A DNA stretch of 33,488 nucleotides from Bacillota bacterium (GTDB taxonomy: Bacteria; Bacillota; Sulfobacillia; Thermaerobacterales; RSA17), in assembly GCA_017577485.1 (NCBI GenBank), contig PKRI01000024.1, positions 1 through 33,488 on the forward strand, read 5' to 3'. The number at the start of each line of letters is the position of its first letter. Within the stretch, counting starts at the first letter, position 1. The notes beneath the pieces were generated by a model, which was not told the origin of the DNA, did no database searches, and was given only the letters and a program-made list of their open reading frames with translations. The position numbers were made by a program, and so were the translations under genes. Shown in pieces: positions 14,757 through 24,403 of this stretch.

Positions 14757-15404
14757 TCACACGGCCGGCATGCCGGCCACCAGGCGCAGGAACAGCGGCG
14801 CTACGTAGCCCTCGATCAGGCTGGCGGCGGTCAGGGCCGCGAAGCCCAGCGCCGCCGCCGCCAGGTAGCGGCCGACACGCACCGCGAAGGAGGAGCCGTG
14901 GGGGCCCGGGCGGCGCACCACGCCGCCGGCGAACACCAGGGCCGCGCCGCTCAAGCCCACGATGGCCGGGACGATGACCAGGTTCTGGGGAAGCACCGCC
15001 AGCAGGCTGATGGCCATGCCCTGCCACCCCCGGCTGGCCAGCAGGAAGCCCACCGAGAAGCCCACGATGAAGCCGCGCAGGAATACGATGGCCGGCACCA
15101 GGGGCACCCCCACCACCGTGAGCCCCAACAGCACGATGAACCCGGCCGTGCGCCAGTTGCTGGCCAGGGCCTGGCGGAACACCGCCCCGGGCGGGGCGTC
15201 CACCCCGGGATCCTCCAGGGTCTGCAGGAAGAAGTCCAGGTACTGGCTCAGTTCCAGGCGCTGGGTGGCGTCCAGGGCGCCGACGGCCAGGGCGCCGAAG
15301 GCCACGCCCATGCTGAACAGGATGATCAGGAAAACGTAAACGCCCGCGTGCCGCCGCAGGTGGTCCGACACGGCCCGCCGCAACGCTGCGCCCACCGGCG
15401 TCAC
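14757..15404 (-). CDS. spoIIM: Stage II sporulation protein M
   Basis: Polytopic membrane protein, 215 aa, of the SpoIIM/DUF95 family; with SpoIID and SpoIIP it drives septal peptidoglycan hydrolysis and engulfment. The topology fits: cytoplasmic N-terminus (R-R-A-V-S-D-H-L-R-R-H), first helix Y-V-F-L-I-I-L-F-S-M-G, an extracytoplasmic stretch with Q-Y-L-D-F-F, then helices containing N-W-R-T-A-G-F-I-V-L-L-G and L-R-G-F-I-V-G-F-S-V-G-F-L, and L-L-A-V-L-P-Q-N-L-V-I-V-P. Start GTG at 15404, in a frame with a stop 30 bp upstream. Neighbour of xerD as in B. subtilis. Confidence 0.93.
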   Translation of the reverse strand: MTPVGAALRRAVSDHLRRHAGVYVFLIILFSMGVAFGALAVGALDATQRLELSQYLDFFLQTLEDPGVDAPPGAVFRQALASNWRTAGFIVLLGLTVVGVPLVPAIVFLRGFIVGFSVGFLLASRGWQGMAISLLAVLPQNLVIVPAIVGLSGAALVFAGGVVRRPGPHGSSFAVRVGRYLAAAALGFAALTAASLIEGYVAPLFLRLVAGMPAV

Positions 15405-15454
15405 TCCATGCCCGCACCGGGGATTTGTACAGGCTTATGAGCGGCGGCGGGCGG

Positions 15455-16576
15455 CTATGCGGCGGCGGTGCGGGCCAGCCGCCCGGCCAGGACGCCGGCG
15501 GCGGCGGCCGCCAGGAACAGGATCGGGTCCTCTGCAGCCCGGCGGCCCATGGACTCGAGGGGGATGCCTGCCTCTTCCAGCAGCGCCGCGGCAGGTCCCG
15601 CGTCCACCTCCACCAGGCCGTGGCGGGCCGCCGAAGGGAGCGACAATAGCCGGCGCCGGGCCTCGGCCAGCAGGGCCGCTCCCTGAGGGCCGGAGCCCTT
15701 CCCGGGCAGCGGCAGGGGCAGCCAGGCGCCGGACCGGGCCAGTTCCAGGACGGTCAGCGTGTGGTGGCTCACCGGGCGGTGCCGGGGCCTGGCGTCCGCG
15801 CCCGACAGCCGGAGGCAGGCCACCGGCCGGCCGTCCAGGGCCGCCGCGGTGTCCAGCAGCCACGCCTGCTCCACGGCGCTGTGCCCGTAGCGGGTGCCGG
15901 TACCGGCGATGCCGGGGCCCGGCCCGGCCAGGATGACGTCGGCGCCGGCGGCGGCGGCCGCCAGCAGCGCCGACGGGTAGGACACGGCCTCCAGGTCGCC
16001 GCCGTAGGCGTGCCCTGCGCTGACCACCCCCGCCAGCCATCCCAGGGCCTTGAGCCGCGGCACCAGGCGGCTGAAGGCAACCGGAAGCGCCCCGGCCTCG
16101 CTCTGCACCAGCACCGCCCGGCGGGCACCGGCGGCCACGGCCCCGGCACAGGCCGCCGGAAGCTGGCTGTGGAGTTCCAGCACCACCACCGGCCGGCCCC
16201 GCAGCCCCTCCTGCTCGGCGGCCAGGTAGGCCTCCCGCAGGGGGTGGCCCGCCTCCTCCACCGCCGGCACCGGCCGCTGCAGCGGGGTGTAGCGCAGCTT
16301 AACGATGTGCCCGCCGGGTTCTGGGTCAGGGGGACACCGCCCGGCCACCCACGCCACGAAGTCAACGCCGCCGGTGCCCAGGCCCAGGCGCCGGGCGCTG
16401 GTGTTCAGGGCCACCCGGTCGCCGGGAGCCAGGGGGCCCAGCAGCGAGGCATCATGAAAGGCCCGCACCGGGACCGGCTCGCCGCCGTCGTCCTCGATGC
16501 GGGCCTCGATGATCTGGGTGCCGGGCGATTCCTCGACGACGCGCAGGACCTGCGCGTAGCGGAACCGTACGGCCAC
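15455..16576 (-). CDS. DUF3866 family protein
   Basis: 373-aa soluble protein of the DUF3866 family, known mainly from Actinobacteria and deep-branching Firmicutes; function unknown. Recognisable family segments are L-N-T-S-A-R-R-L-G-L-G-T-G-G near 58-71, G-H-I-V-K-L-R-Y-T-P-L-Q near 88-99, V-S-A-G-H-A-Y-G-G-D-L-E-A-V, then G-P-G-I-A-G-T-G-T-R-Y-G-H-S and R-H-R-P-V-S-H-H-T-L-T. Alternating Rossmann-like strands (V-V-V-L-E-L-H-S, R-A-V-L-V-Q-S) suggest an alpha/beta fold; the two conserved His/Gly-rich loops may form an active site. Start GTG at 16576, 7 bp after the next gene upstream. Its C-terminal end is Ala-rich and hydrophobic. Confidence 0.85.
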   Translation of the reverse strand: MAVRFRYAQVLRVVEESPGTQIIEARIEDDGGEPVPVRAFHDASLLGPLAPGDRVALNTSARRLGLGTGGVDFVAWVAGRCPPDPEPGGHIVKLRYTPLQRPVPAVEEAGHPLREAYLAAEQEGLRGRPVVVLELHSQLPAACAGAVAAGARRAVLVQSEAGALPVAFSRLVPRLKALGWLAGVVSAGHAYGGDLEAVSYPSALLAAAAAGADVILAGPGPGIAGTGTRYGHSAVEQAWLLDTAAALDGRPVACLRLSGADARPRHRPVSHHTLTVLELARSGAWLPLPLPGKGSGPQGAALLAEARRRLLSLPSAARHGLVEVDAGPAAALLEEAGIPLESMGRRAAEDPILFLAAAAAGVLAGRLARTAAA

Positions 16577-16583
16577 GCCGCCG

Positions 16584-17408
16584 CTATTCCTCGCCGGATT
16601 CCACGTCGCCGGGCGGGAAGGCCGCCGCGGCCTCGGCCAGGGCTGTGCCGTCGCCGGGCAGCGCCTGCGGCGCCGCCTTCCGCCGCACGTACCGCTCCAT
16701 CAGCCGGTTGGTGGCCTGGAGGCAGGCCCTGATCACGGCCTCCAGCGGGTCGCCGTCCACTACCGCGGCGCCGGCCAGCGGCCGGAAGGCACCCCGCGGG
16801 CCGTGGTACGCCAGCAGCACCAGGGCCACCTCGTAACCCACCATGCCGGTGATGCGGGCGGCTTCCAGGACGAAGTGGAAGCCGTCCTGGACGGCCCGGT
16901 TGAGGGCGTCGACGGTGGCCTCGGCCACCAACCGCGGGTACTGGGACGGCGAGTTCATGCCCTCGGCCTGGCCCTCGAAGCGCGGGCCGTCCTCGCCGGC
17001 CAGTTCCAGCGTCACGGTGCAGCCGTAGCGGGACCGGAGCGTATCCACCGCCGAGGAAAACCCCGCCAGCCGCACGCGCACCGGCGGGAGCGCCGACCCG
17101 GCATGGGCCAACTGCGCCACCGAGATCTTCTTGTGGTCGATCTTGATGCCCCAGCGGGCCGCCAGGGTGCTCTCCACGTCGCGGACGATCTGTTTGGGCC
17201 CGCGCTCGGTGGTGGCCAGGACGTGAAGTTCCTCAATGGCTCCCCAATCGTTTACCATCAGCCGCGCGGAGATGACCCCCGGCAGTTGCGCCAGCAGCCG
17301 CTCGATTTCCGAAACCCGCACCACCTGGTGCCCGGGCACCGGGTCGGGCTTCCGCGACGGCCTCCGCTGTTCCTGCGCTTCCGAATCCTGCCGGCTCAAA
17401 CCCGGCAT
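16584..17408 (-). CDS. Hypothetical protein, unrecognised family
   Basis: 274-aa protein I cannot name. It has two apparent halves. Residues about 30-100 hold V-I-S-A-R-L-M-V-N-D, then E-E-L-H-V-L-A, G-P-K-Q-I-V-R-D-V-E-S-T-L and W-G-I-K-I-D-H-K-K-I-S-V-A-Q, which looks like a small alpha/beta domain found in conserved Firmicute hypotheticals. The second half repeats E-A-T-V-D-A-L-N-R-A-V and Y-E-V-A-L-V-L-L-A-Y-H. No signal peptide or membrane helix. I start at the ATG at 17408, with GGAGG just upstream; a GTG at 17432 would add 8 residues but lies only about 9 nt from the likely transcription start. Confidence 0.75.
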   Translation of the reverse strand: MPGLSRQDSEAQEQRRPSRKPDPVPGHQVVRVSEIERLLAQLPGVISARLMVNDWGAIEELHVLATTERGPKQIVRDVESTLAARWGIKIDHKKISVAQLAHAGSALPPVRVRLAGFSSAVDTLRSRYGCTVTLELAGEDGPRFEGQAEGMNSPSQYPRLVAEATVDALNRAVQDGFHFVLEAARITGMVGYEVALVLLAYHGPRGAFRPLAGAAVVDGDPLEAVIRACLQATNRLMERYVRRKAAPQALPGDGTALAEAAAAFPPGDVESGEE

Positions 17409-17447
17409 CTCCCTCCACAGCGCCCCGGCCACTGGTCTGGCTTAACT

Positions 17448-17453
17448 ATTATG
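17448..17453 (-). promoter_or_regulatory. Possible -10 element before the hypothetical gene
   Basis: CATAAT on the minus strand (one mismatch from TATAAT) in an otherwise GC-rich gap between leuDH-1 and the hypothetical gene. No convincing -35 hexamer at 16-18 nt. Confidence 0.25.
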
Positions 17454-17475
17454 TCGGAGCGCCGGACTTCCTTCC

Positions 17476-18576
<1,101 letters not shown>

Positions 18577-18578
18577 CC

Positions 18579-19653
<1,075 letters not shown>

Positions 19654-19667
<14 letters not shown>

Positions 19668-19881
19668 GAGCCGCCCTCTCCCCCCTCCCCGCCGCCTGGG
19701 GACACGGCAGGAGCAACACAAAACCCCCGGCCCTCAGGCTGCGGGGGTTCGCATGGTTCGGCCAACGACCCGACGCCTGCCGCAGCAGGCGCATGGAGGA
19801 TTCGGCGATGGCGGCGACGGGCGGGCGCCGGCGGCGGCCCGCGGGTCGCCCGCCCTTGATGGCAGCGGGCGACGATGCCAT
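19654..19881 (-). CDS. Candidate 75-aa leader ORF before leuDH-2
   Basis: ATG at 19881 with an AGGAGAGG ribosome site 6 nt upstream; third codon positions are mostly G/C for the first 45 codons. Residues 12-22 are Arg/Pro-rich, followed by I-A-E-S-S-M-R-L-L-R-Q-A-S-G-R-W. The frame reads straight through the hairpin at 19720-19749 and stops at 19654, overlapping the leuDH-2 start by 14 nt. I know no family for it. It could be a short regulatory leader peptide or a chance open frame in GC-rich DNA. Confidence 0.3.
19720..19749 (-). terminator. Intrinsic terminator or attenuator hairpin before leuDH-2
   Basis: 8-bp stem (AACCCCCG 19722-19729 with CGGGGGTT 19742-19749) closed by a GCC/GGC inner helix, followed on the minus strand by TTTTGTGTT. 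It lies 53 bp before the leuDH-2 start and after the upstream glycan cluster. It could terminate the cluster or act as an attenuator. The remaining gap (19668-19923, 256 bp) holds only the leader ORF and a GCCTGC/GCAGGC inverted repeat at about 19775-19790. Confidence 0.6.
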
Positions 19882-19923
19882 GGACGTCCTCTCCTCGCCG
19901 TTGGCCGTTATTCCGCTGCAGTT

Positions 19924-20823
19924 TTATTCTCGGGAGCGCGGGAGGTTCCCTGCCGTGGGCAGCCGCCCCGCCCGGCCGGAAGACGGCAGCCGGGCACTGC
20001 GGTGAACCAGGGCCTCGATCCAGGCGTGGAAGGACCAGCGGTGGCCCGCTGCCTGCAGGGCCGCCAGGACCAGGACCGCGGCGGCCGCGGCGCCGGGGTC
20101 CGGAAGCGCCAGGACCAGGCCCACGCCCAGGGCCGCGCCCAGGGCGTAACTGCCGGCGTCGCCCAGCATGGCCTGCGCCCCCAGGTCCCGGGCCAGCAGG
20201 GGCAGCGCCGCCGCCGCCCAGGGGAACAGCCAGGCCGAAGCCGCGGCCGGGCCGCCCAGGCCCAGCGGCACCACGGCCAGGTACCAGACCTTCAGGGCCC
20301 GTCCCGGCGCCGTGTCGGCCAGGTTGATGAGGTTCGCGGCCCCGGCGGCGGTGAACCCGGCGGCGGCGGTCCACAGCCACCGCTGGGGACCCGTCCCGCC
20401 GGCGCAGAAGGCCCCCGCGGCCGCCGCCGCCAGGGTGACGCCCACCAGTTTTGCGGTGCCCCCGGTCCAGGCGCCCCGCACCAGCCCGGACAGGTGGGTG
20501 CCCCAGCCGTGGCGGCGGCCCCGGTCGGCCAGGTCGTCCACCAGGCCGAAGAGGGCGGCGGCCGTCACCAGGGCCAGGCCCGCGGCGGCCCCGGGCCAGG
20601 GCCCTGCCGCCAGCGACCCGGCGGCGGCGCCGGCCGCCCCTGCGGCCGGCAGGACGATGCCCAGCGCCGTGGGCAGGTGCCTGCCCTGGCGGCTGAGGCG
20701 GACCCACCCGGCCCGGCGCGCCAGGTCTTCCAGCCTGGGGGCCAGCCACCAGGACGCCGCCAGGCCCGCAGCCCCGGCCCAGGCGGGCCAGGCGCCGGCC
20801 GGAACGCCGCAGGTCCCGGTCAC
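19924..20823 (-). CDS. MraY/WecA-like phosphoglycosyl transferase (family 4)
   Basis: Polytopic membrane protein, 299 aa, of the MraY/WecA/TagO superfamily that moves sugar-1-phosphate from a UDP-sugar onto a polyprenyl phosphate. Motifs are G-L-V-D-D-L-A-D-R (the DDxxD Mg site), N-L-I-N-L-A-D-T-A-P-G-R-A (NxxNxxD) and G-D-A-G-S-Y-A-L-G. It lacks the HxxHxE-type loop usual in MraY, and a normal mraY should lie in the division cluster, so this is an accessory transferase. Start GTG at 20823, whose GTGA overlaps the upstream glycosyltransferase stop; a GTG at 20838 is an alternative. Very Ala/Gly-rich. Confidence 0.82.
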   Translation of the reverse strand: MTGTCGVPAGAWPAWAGAAGLAASWWLAPRLEDLARRAGWVRLSRQGRHLPTALGIVLPAAGAAGAAAGSLAAGPWPGAAAGLALVTAAALFGLVDDLADRGRRHGWGTHLSGLVRGAWTGGTAKLVGVTLAAAAAGAFCAGGTGPQRWLWTAAAGFTAAGAANLINLADTAPGRALKVWYLAVVPLGLGGPAAASAWLFPWAAAALPLLARDLGAQAMLGDAGSYALGAALGVGLVLALPDPGAAAAAVLVLAALQAAGHRWSFHAWIEALVHRSARLPSSGRAGRLPTAGNLPRSRE

Positions 20824-21485
20824 CGCACCAGGCTCCACAGGGCCAGGGTCAGGGCGATGTCCACGAACTGGCGGCCGCGGTGGAGCACGCCCGGCAGGTC
20901 GCGGCCGGTGACCCGGTGCCCGGCGTCGATGTCGATCTCGCGGATGCGGGCGCCCGAGCGCAGCGCGTGCAGGTTGATGGCCATCTCCACACCGTAGCCC
21001 ACCCCCCAGGTGGGCAGGCTCAGCAGCAGTTCACGGCGGCAGGCCCGCTGCCCGCTGAGGGGCGTTTCCAGCAGGGGACCGCCGGCCCGGCGCAGGGCTC
21101 CCTGGGCCAGGCGCACGGCCAGGCCCCAGCCCCCGCCCCGGGCCTTGCGGGGCAGGCGCCCCACCGCCAGGTCGCAGTGGCCGGCCGCCACCGCGGCGGC
21201 CAGCGCCGCCGCCGCCCCTGCCGACGGGCCCAGGTCGGCATCCACCAGCAGCACCACGTCGCCGTGGGCTCGGGATACTCCGGCGGCCAGGGCGGCCGCC
21301 TTACCCTGCCGCCGCGGCAGCCGCACCACCACCGCGCCGGCGCGGCGTGCTTCCGGCCCGGTGCCGTCGGTGGACCCGTCGTCCACCACCAGCACCTGCT
21401 CCAAGCCGGCGCCGCGCAGGGCCGCCACCGCCGCGCCCACGCGGCCTTCTTCGTTGTGGGCGGGAACCACGGCGGTCACCGTCAC
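20820..21485 (-). CDS. Family-2 glycosyltransferase
   Basis: GT-A fold glycosyltransferase, 221 aa: N-terminal T-A-V-V-P-A-H-N-E-E-G-R-V, nucleotide site V-V-D-D-G-S-T-D-G-T, metal-binding L-L-V-D-A-D-L-G (DxD), then the acceptor region T-P-L-S-G-Q-R-A-C-R-R and Y-G-V-E-M-A-I-N. The T-P-L-S-G-Q-R and E-I-D-I-D-A-G-H-R pattern resembles polyprenyl-phosphate-dependent GT2s (GtrB/DPM type) and glucosyl-3-phosphoglycerate synthase-like enzymes. No clear membrane helix except a weak C-terminal one. Start GTG at 21485, overlapping the upstream stop by 4 bp (GTGA). Works presumably with the downstream phosphoglycosyl transferase. Confidence 0.87.
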   Translation of the reverse strand: MTVTAVVPAHNEEGRVGAAVAALRGAGLEQVLVVDDGSTDGTGPEARRAGAVVVRLPRRQGKAAALAAGVSRAHGDVVLLVDADLGPSAGAAAALAAAVAAGHCDLAVGRLPRKARGGGWGLAVRLAQGALRRAGGPLLETPLSGQRACRRELLLSLPTWGVGYGVEMAINLHALRSGARIREIDIDAGHRVTGRDLPGVLHRGRQFVDIALTLALWSLVR

Positions 21486-22219
21486 GGCATGCCGCCCAGC
21501 ACGGGCACGGCGGCCCCGGCCGGAGGCAGCGGCCCGGCTGCCGCGGCCCCGTACCCGAAATAGCCTTGGACGCCCAGCAGGCCCAGGACCAGCGCCGCCT
21601 GCCCCAGGGGATCGGCGGCATGGTCCAGGGCGGTGAAAGGCGGGGGCACCCGGGCTGCCGCCTGCGCCGCCCGGGTTTCCGACGGCGTGGCCAGAACCAG
21701 CGGCACGGCGGCGCCCGCCCGGCGGCGCACCTCCAGCAGCAGCGGCTCCAGGGGATCGGCACCGCCGGAATCCAGCACCACCACGCCCTGGGGTGCCGCG
21801 GCTTCCAGCTGCTGCGGCCAGGCGGAGCCACCGGTCCCGATCCACCGGACTTCCGCTCCCGCCGCCGACAGCACGGCGCCCACCTCGTCCCGCAGGCCGG
21901 CGGCCGGCTGCCCCAGGGTCAGCACCGCCACCGTCCGCCCCGCCAGCCGCCCTGCCGCCGCCAGGCGGGCCAGGCGCCGGGCCCAGGTCTGATACTCCCG
22001 GTCCCGCTCCTCCTGCTGGGCGGCCCACTGGGCCAGGCGCTGGTTGTCGGCCCGCAGGCTGCGGAACTCGTCCTCAAGGCGCTGGATCAGCGACTGCTGG
22101 CGCTCCAAGAGCAGCGACTCGTAAGGCAGCGCCACCCCGGCCAGCACCCCCAGGCCGAAGGCCAGGATCACGGCCATGACGGTGAAAGCGTGCCAGCGAA
22201 AATCGCCCGGCAGGGCCAA
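21482..22219 (-). CDS. MctB/SteB-like membrane-anchored protein (copper transporter family by name)
   Basis: 245 aa with one N-terminal membrane helix (F-T-V-M-A-V-I-L-A-F-G-L-G-V-L-A-G), then a coiled coil (residues about 38-75, R-Q-Q-S-L-I-Q-R-L-E-D-E-F-R) and a Rossmann-like domain. This is the layout of the MctB family; in Corynebacterium the homologue next to steA is SteB, a partner in septal wall work. Copper transport is only a database label and I see no Cys/His/Met metal cluster. Start TTG at 22219 with an AAGGGAGG site directly upstream. Lies between steA and the GT2 gene, with a 4-bp overlap to the latter. Confidence 0.8.
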   Translation of the reverse strand: MALPGDFRWHAFTVMAVILAFGLGVLAGVALPYESLLLERQQSLIQRLEDEFRSLRADNQRLAQWAAQQEERDREYQTWARRLARLAAAGRLAGRTVAVLTLGQPAAGLRDEVGAVLSAAGAEVRWIGTGGSAWPQQLEAAAPQGVVVLDSGGADPLEPLLLEVRRRAGAAVPLVLATPSETRAAQAAARVPPPFTALDHAADPLGQAALVLGLLGVQGYFGYGAAAAGPLPPAGAAVPVLGGMP

Positions 22220-22268
22220 CGACCTCCCTTTCCGGTTCGGGACCCCGCGGCCGCAGGCGCCGCCGCGC

Positions 22269-23426
22269 TCACCAGCCCAGCACGTAGCGCAGTTCCAGCC
22301 AGGCCAGGCGCAGCAGGCCGCGGGTCAGGGGCGCGGCCAGGGTCACCGCCGCCGCCGCCAGCAGGCCTGCGGCCGCCAGGTGGGGCACATAGGACGCCGA
22401 CCCGGGCCGGTACAGCAGCCGCACCCCCCGGGCGTCCACCAGGCGGGAACCCACCTTCAGACGCGTCAGCAGCGTGCTGGCCATGCCCGGCCGGCCCTTC
22501 TCCAGGAAGTCGATGACATGGCTGTGGGTGCCCACGGCCACGATCAACTCGGCCCCGGCCTCGTAAGCCAGAAGCAGCGCGGCGTCCTCGCTGGTGCCCA
22601 GGACCTTGAACACGTCGGCGTCCAGGCCCAGGCGGCGCACCCTGGCCAGACCCGGCGCCGTGCCGTCGGGGTAGGCGTGGACGATGCGCTGGCCCGCGGC
22701 CCTCAGGGCCGCGTCGCTGACGCTGTCCATGTCGCCGATGACGATGTCCACCGGCAGGCCGGCCTCCAGCAGCGCGTCGGCGCCGCCGTCCACACCCACC
22801 AGCACCGGTCGCTGCTGGCGCACGTAGTGCAGGATGGCCCGCAGATCGTCCCGGTACCCGTCGCCCCGGGCCACCACCAGCACGTGGCGGCCCGCCAGGC
22901 CGGCCTTGAGGGGCGGCAGTTCCGGGCGCCCCGTCAGCAGTTCCTTCTCGCGGCGGGCATGCGACAGGGTGTTGTCGAGAAAACGGTCCAGTTCCCGGTG
23001 CAGGTTGCCCTGGGCGGCGGCCAGCGCGGCTTCCACCTGCCCTGGGGTCCAGGCGCGGCCTGAGGCAACCAGGCGGCCCTGCCAGAAAATGCGGCCGTCG
23101 ACGGGATCGACGGCCACCGGGTCGCCCTCCCGGAGCCTGGCCTGCCAGGGCCCGGGAGGCACGTCGATCAGCGGAACGCCGGCCTGGACCAGGCGCAGGG
23201 CGCCCTGCGCCGGGTAGCGGCCGGAAATGGACGGGCAGGTGTTGATGACGGCGGCGGCGCCAGCGCGGATGATGCCCTCCGCCGCCACGCCGTCCAGGTC
23301 CGGATGGGCCACCACCAGCACGTCGCCGGGCCGGGCCCGGCGCAGGACTACTTTGGTGAGCGGGCCCAGGCGGAGCGGGCCCGTGACCCGGCCGTCCCGG
23401 CGCCGGGAACCCAGCACCGTGGCCAA
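22269..23426 (-). CDS. steA: SteA-like cytokinetic ring protein
   Basis: 385-aa protein with a thiamin-pyrophosphokinase-like catalytic domain and a C-terminal membrane segment. Visible: N-terminal H-P-D-L-D-G-V-A-A-E-G-I, I-N-T-C-P-S-I-S-G-R-Y-P, central V-G-V-D-G-G-A-D-A-L-L and D-I-V-I-G-D-M-D-S-V-S-D (TPPK-like), then T-S-E-D-A-A-L-L-L-A, and a hydrophobic L-A-A-A-G-L-L-A-A-A-A-V near 350. Corynebacterium SteA localises to the division septum with SteB, the neighbour here. Start TTG at 23426. Lies directly after spo0A. The pairing with SteB supports the name more than enzyme activity does. Confidence 0.85.
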   Translation of the reverse strand: MATVLGSRRRDGRVTGPLRLGPLTKVVLRRARPGDVLVVAHPDLDGVAAEGIIRAGAAAVINTCPSISGRYPAQGALRLVQAGVPLIDVPPGPWQARLREGDPVAVDPVDGRIFWQGRLVASGRAWTPGQVEAALAAAQGNLHRELDRFLDNTLSHARREKELLTGRPELPPLKAGLAGRHVLVVARGDGYRDDLRAILHYVRQQRPVLVGVDGGADALLEAGLPVDIVIGDMDSVSDAALRAAGQRIVHAYPDGTAPGLARVRRLGLDADVFKVLGTSEDAALLLAYEAGAELIVAVGTHSHVIDFLEKGRPGMASTLLTRLKVGSRLVDARGVRLLYRPGSASYVPHLAAAGLLAAAAVTLAAPLTRGLLRLAWLELRYVLGW

Positions 23427-23466
23427 CCGCAGGTGCCCCCTCTCTCGGGGGCTAGTATGCCGCGGC

Positions 23467-24258
23467 TCAGGCCGATACCCGCGTTCCCAGTTTCACCTGC
23501 ATGCGAACGCGGTCGGCCACCATGGCGATGAACTCCGAATTGGTGGGCTTGCCCCGCTGCGCGCTGATGGTATGGCCGAAGACGCGGTGGACCACGTCCA
23601 CGTTGGCGCGGTTCCAGGCCACCTCGATGGCGTGGCGGATGGCCCGCTCCACCCGGCTGGGGGTGGTGTCGAAGCGGCGGGCCACCGCAGGGTACAGTTC
23701 CTTGGTGACGGCGCCCAGCAGATCCACGTCGCGGATCACCATCATGATGCTCTCGCGCAGGTACTGGTAGCCCTTGATGTGGGCCGGGATGCCGATCTCG
23801 TGCAGAAGCGCCGTCACCTGGGCCTCCACGCTGCGCTCCCGGTCCGGCAGCAGGCGCTCACCGGCCCGGTGGTCGCCGCGGGCCACCTGGCGGATCCGCT
23901 CCGCCAGCAGGTCGAGGCCAAAAGGTTTGAGCAGGTAGTAATTGGCCCCCAGGGCAGCGGCTCGCCGCATGATGTGCTCCTGCCCGAACGCGGTCAGCAT
24001 GATCACCCTGGGCATCGGGCCGGGACGGCGGTTCAGTTCCTCCAGGACGCCGATGCCGTCCAGGTAGGGCATGATGATATCCAGCAGCAGCACGTCGACC
24101 TCGCGTTCCGCCAGCGCGTCCAGGGCCGCCTGCCCGTCGTGGACCACCGCCACCACGTCCATGTCGTCCAGGTCCTGCAGGTAGTCGGCCAGCAGCTGGC
24201 AGAAATCGCGGTTGTCGTCGGCGAGCATGACGCGGATGCGCGTCGGTTTGCCCGGCAT
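23467..24258 (-). CDS. spo0A: Sporulation master regulator Spo0A
   Basis: Response regulator, 263 aa. Receiver domain residues 8-125 with acidic pocket Asp14/Asp15, phosphoacceptor Asp60 (L-L-L-D-I-I-M-P), Thr89 and Lys111 (L-L-K-P-F-G). The effector domain (about 150-263) has I-P-A-H-I-K-G-Y-Q-Y-L-R-E-S-I and Y-P-A-V-A-R-R-F-D-T-T-P-S-R-V-E-R-A-I-R-H (recognition helix-turn-helix), and the C-terminal G-K-P-T-N-S-E-F-I-A. I choose the ATG at 24258 with a GGGAGG site 7 nt upstream over the longer frame from 24384, which would start inside the spoIVB terminator. Phosphorelay partners are not in the window. Confidence 0.97.
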   Translation of the reverse strand: MPGKPTRIRVMLADDNRDFCQLLADYLQDLDDMDVVAVVHDGQAALDALAEREVDVLLLDIIMPYLDGIGVLEELNRRPGPMPRVIMLTAFGQEHIMRRAAALGANYYLLKPFGLDLLAERIRQVARGDHRAGERLLPDRERSVEAQVTALLHEIGIPAHIKGYQYLRESIMMVIRDVDLLGAVTKELYPAVARRFDTTPSRVERAIRHAIEVAWNRANVDVVHRVFGHTISAQRGKPTNSEFIAMVADRVRMQVKLGTRVSA

Positions 24259-24304
24259 AATCAGCCTCCCTTGCCAGAATTGTGCCACCCCCCAGGTAGG
24301 CCCC

Positions 24305-24355
24305 TTGTCCAAATATTGGGGCGAACACCGATTCCCTTCTTCGAATCCTGTCGAT
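24305..24355. promoter_or_regulatory. Possible Spo0A boxes upstream of spo0A
   Basis: TTGTCCAA (24305-24312) and TGTCGAT (24349-24355) on the plus strand each differ by one base from the 0A box (TTGTCGAA/TGTCGAA). They are in the 107 bp between the spoIVB terminator and spo0A. B. subtilis spo0A is autoregulated through such boxes. I found no sigma-H AGGA/GAAT pair with correct spacing. Confidence 0.25.
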
Positions 24356-24400
24356 AAAACGAAAATCGGCGACGGGGCGCGCAACAGCGCCCCGTCGCCG
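24356..24400 (-). terminator. Intrinsic terminator downstream of spoIVB
   Basis: Perfect 14-bp stem (24367-24380 with 24387-24400), 6-nt loop, followed on the minus strand by ATTTTCGTTTTA. It begins 3 bp past the spoIVB stop and isolates spo0A from spoIVB. Confidence 0.93.
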
Positions 24401-24403
24401 CCG

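Noticed and set aside
19830..19880. AGGGCGGGCGACCCGCGG on the minus strand resembles a T-box element
   Set aside because: The T-box core AGGGTGGNACCGCG is highly conserved and this needs an insertion and substitutions; it is also too far from the terminator and no stem I specifier loop is seen.
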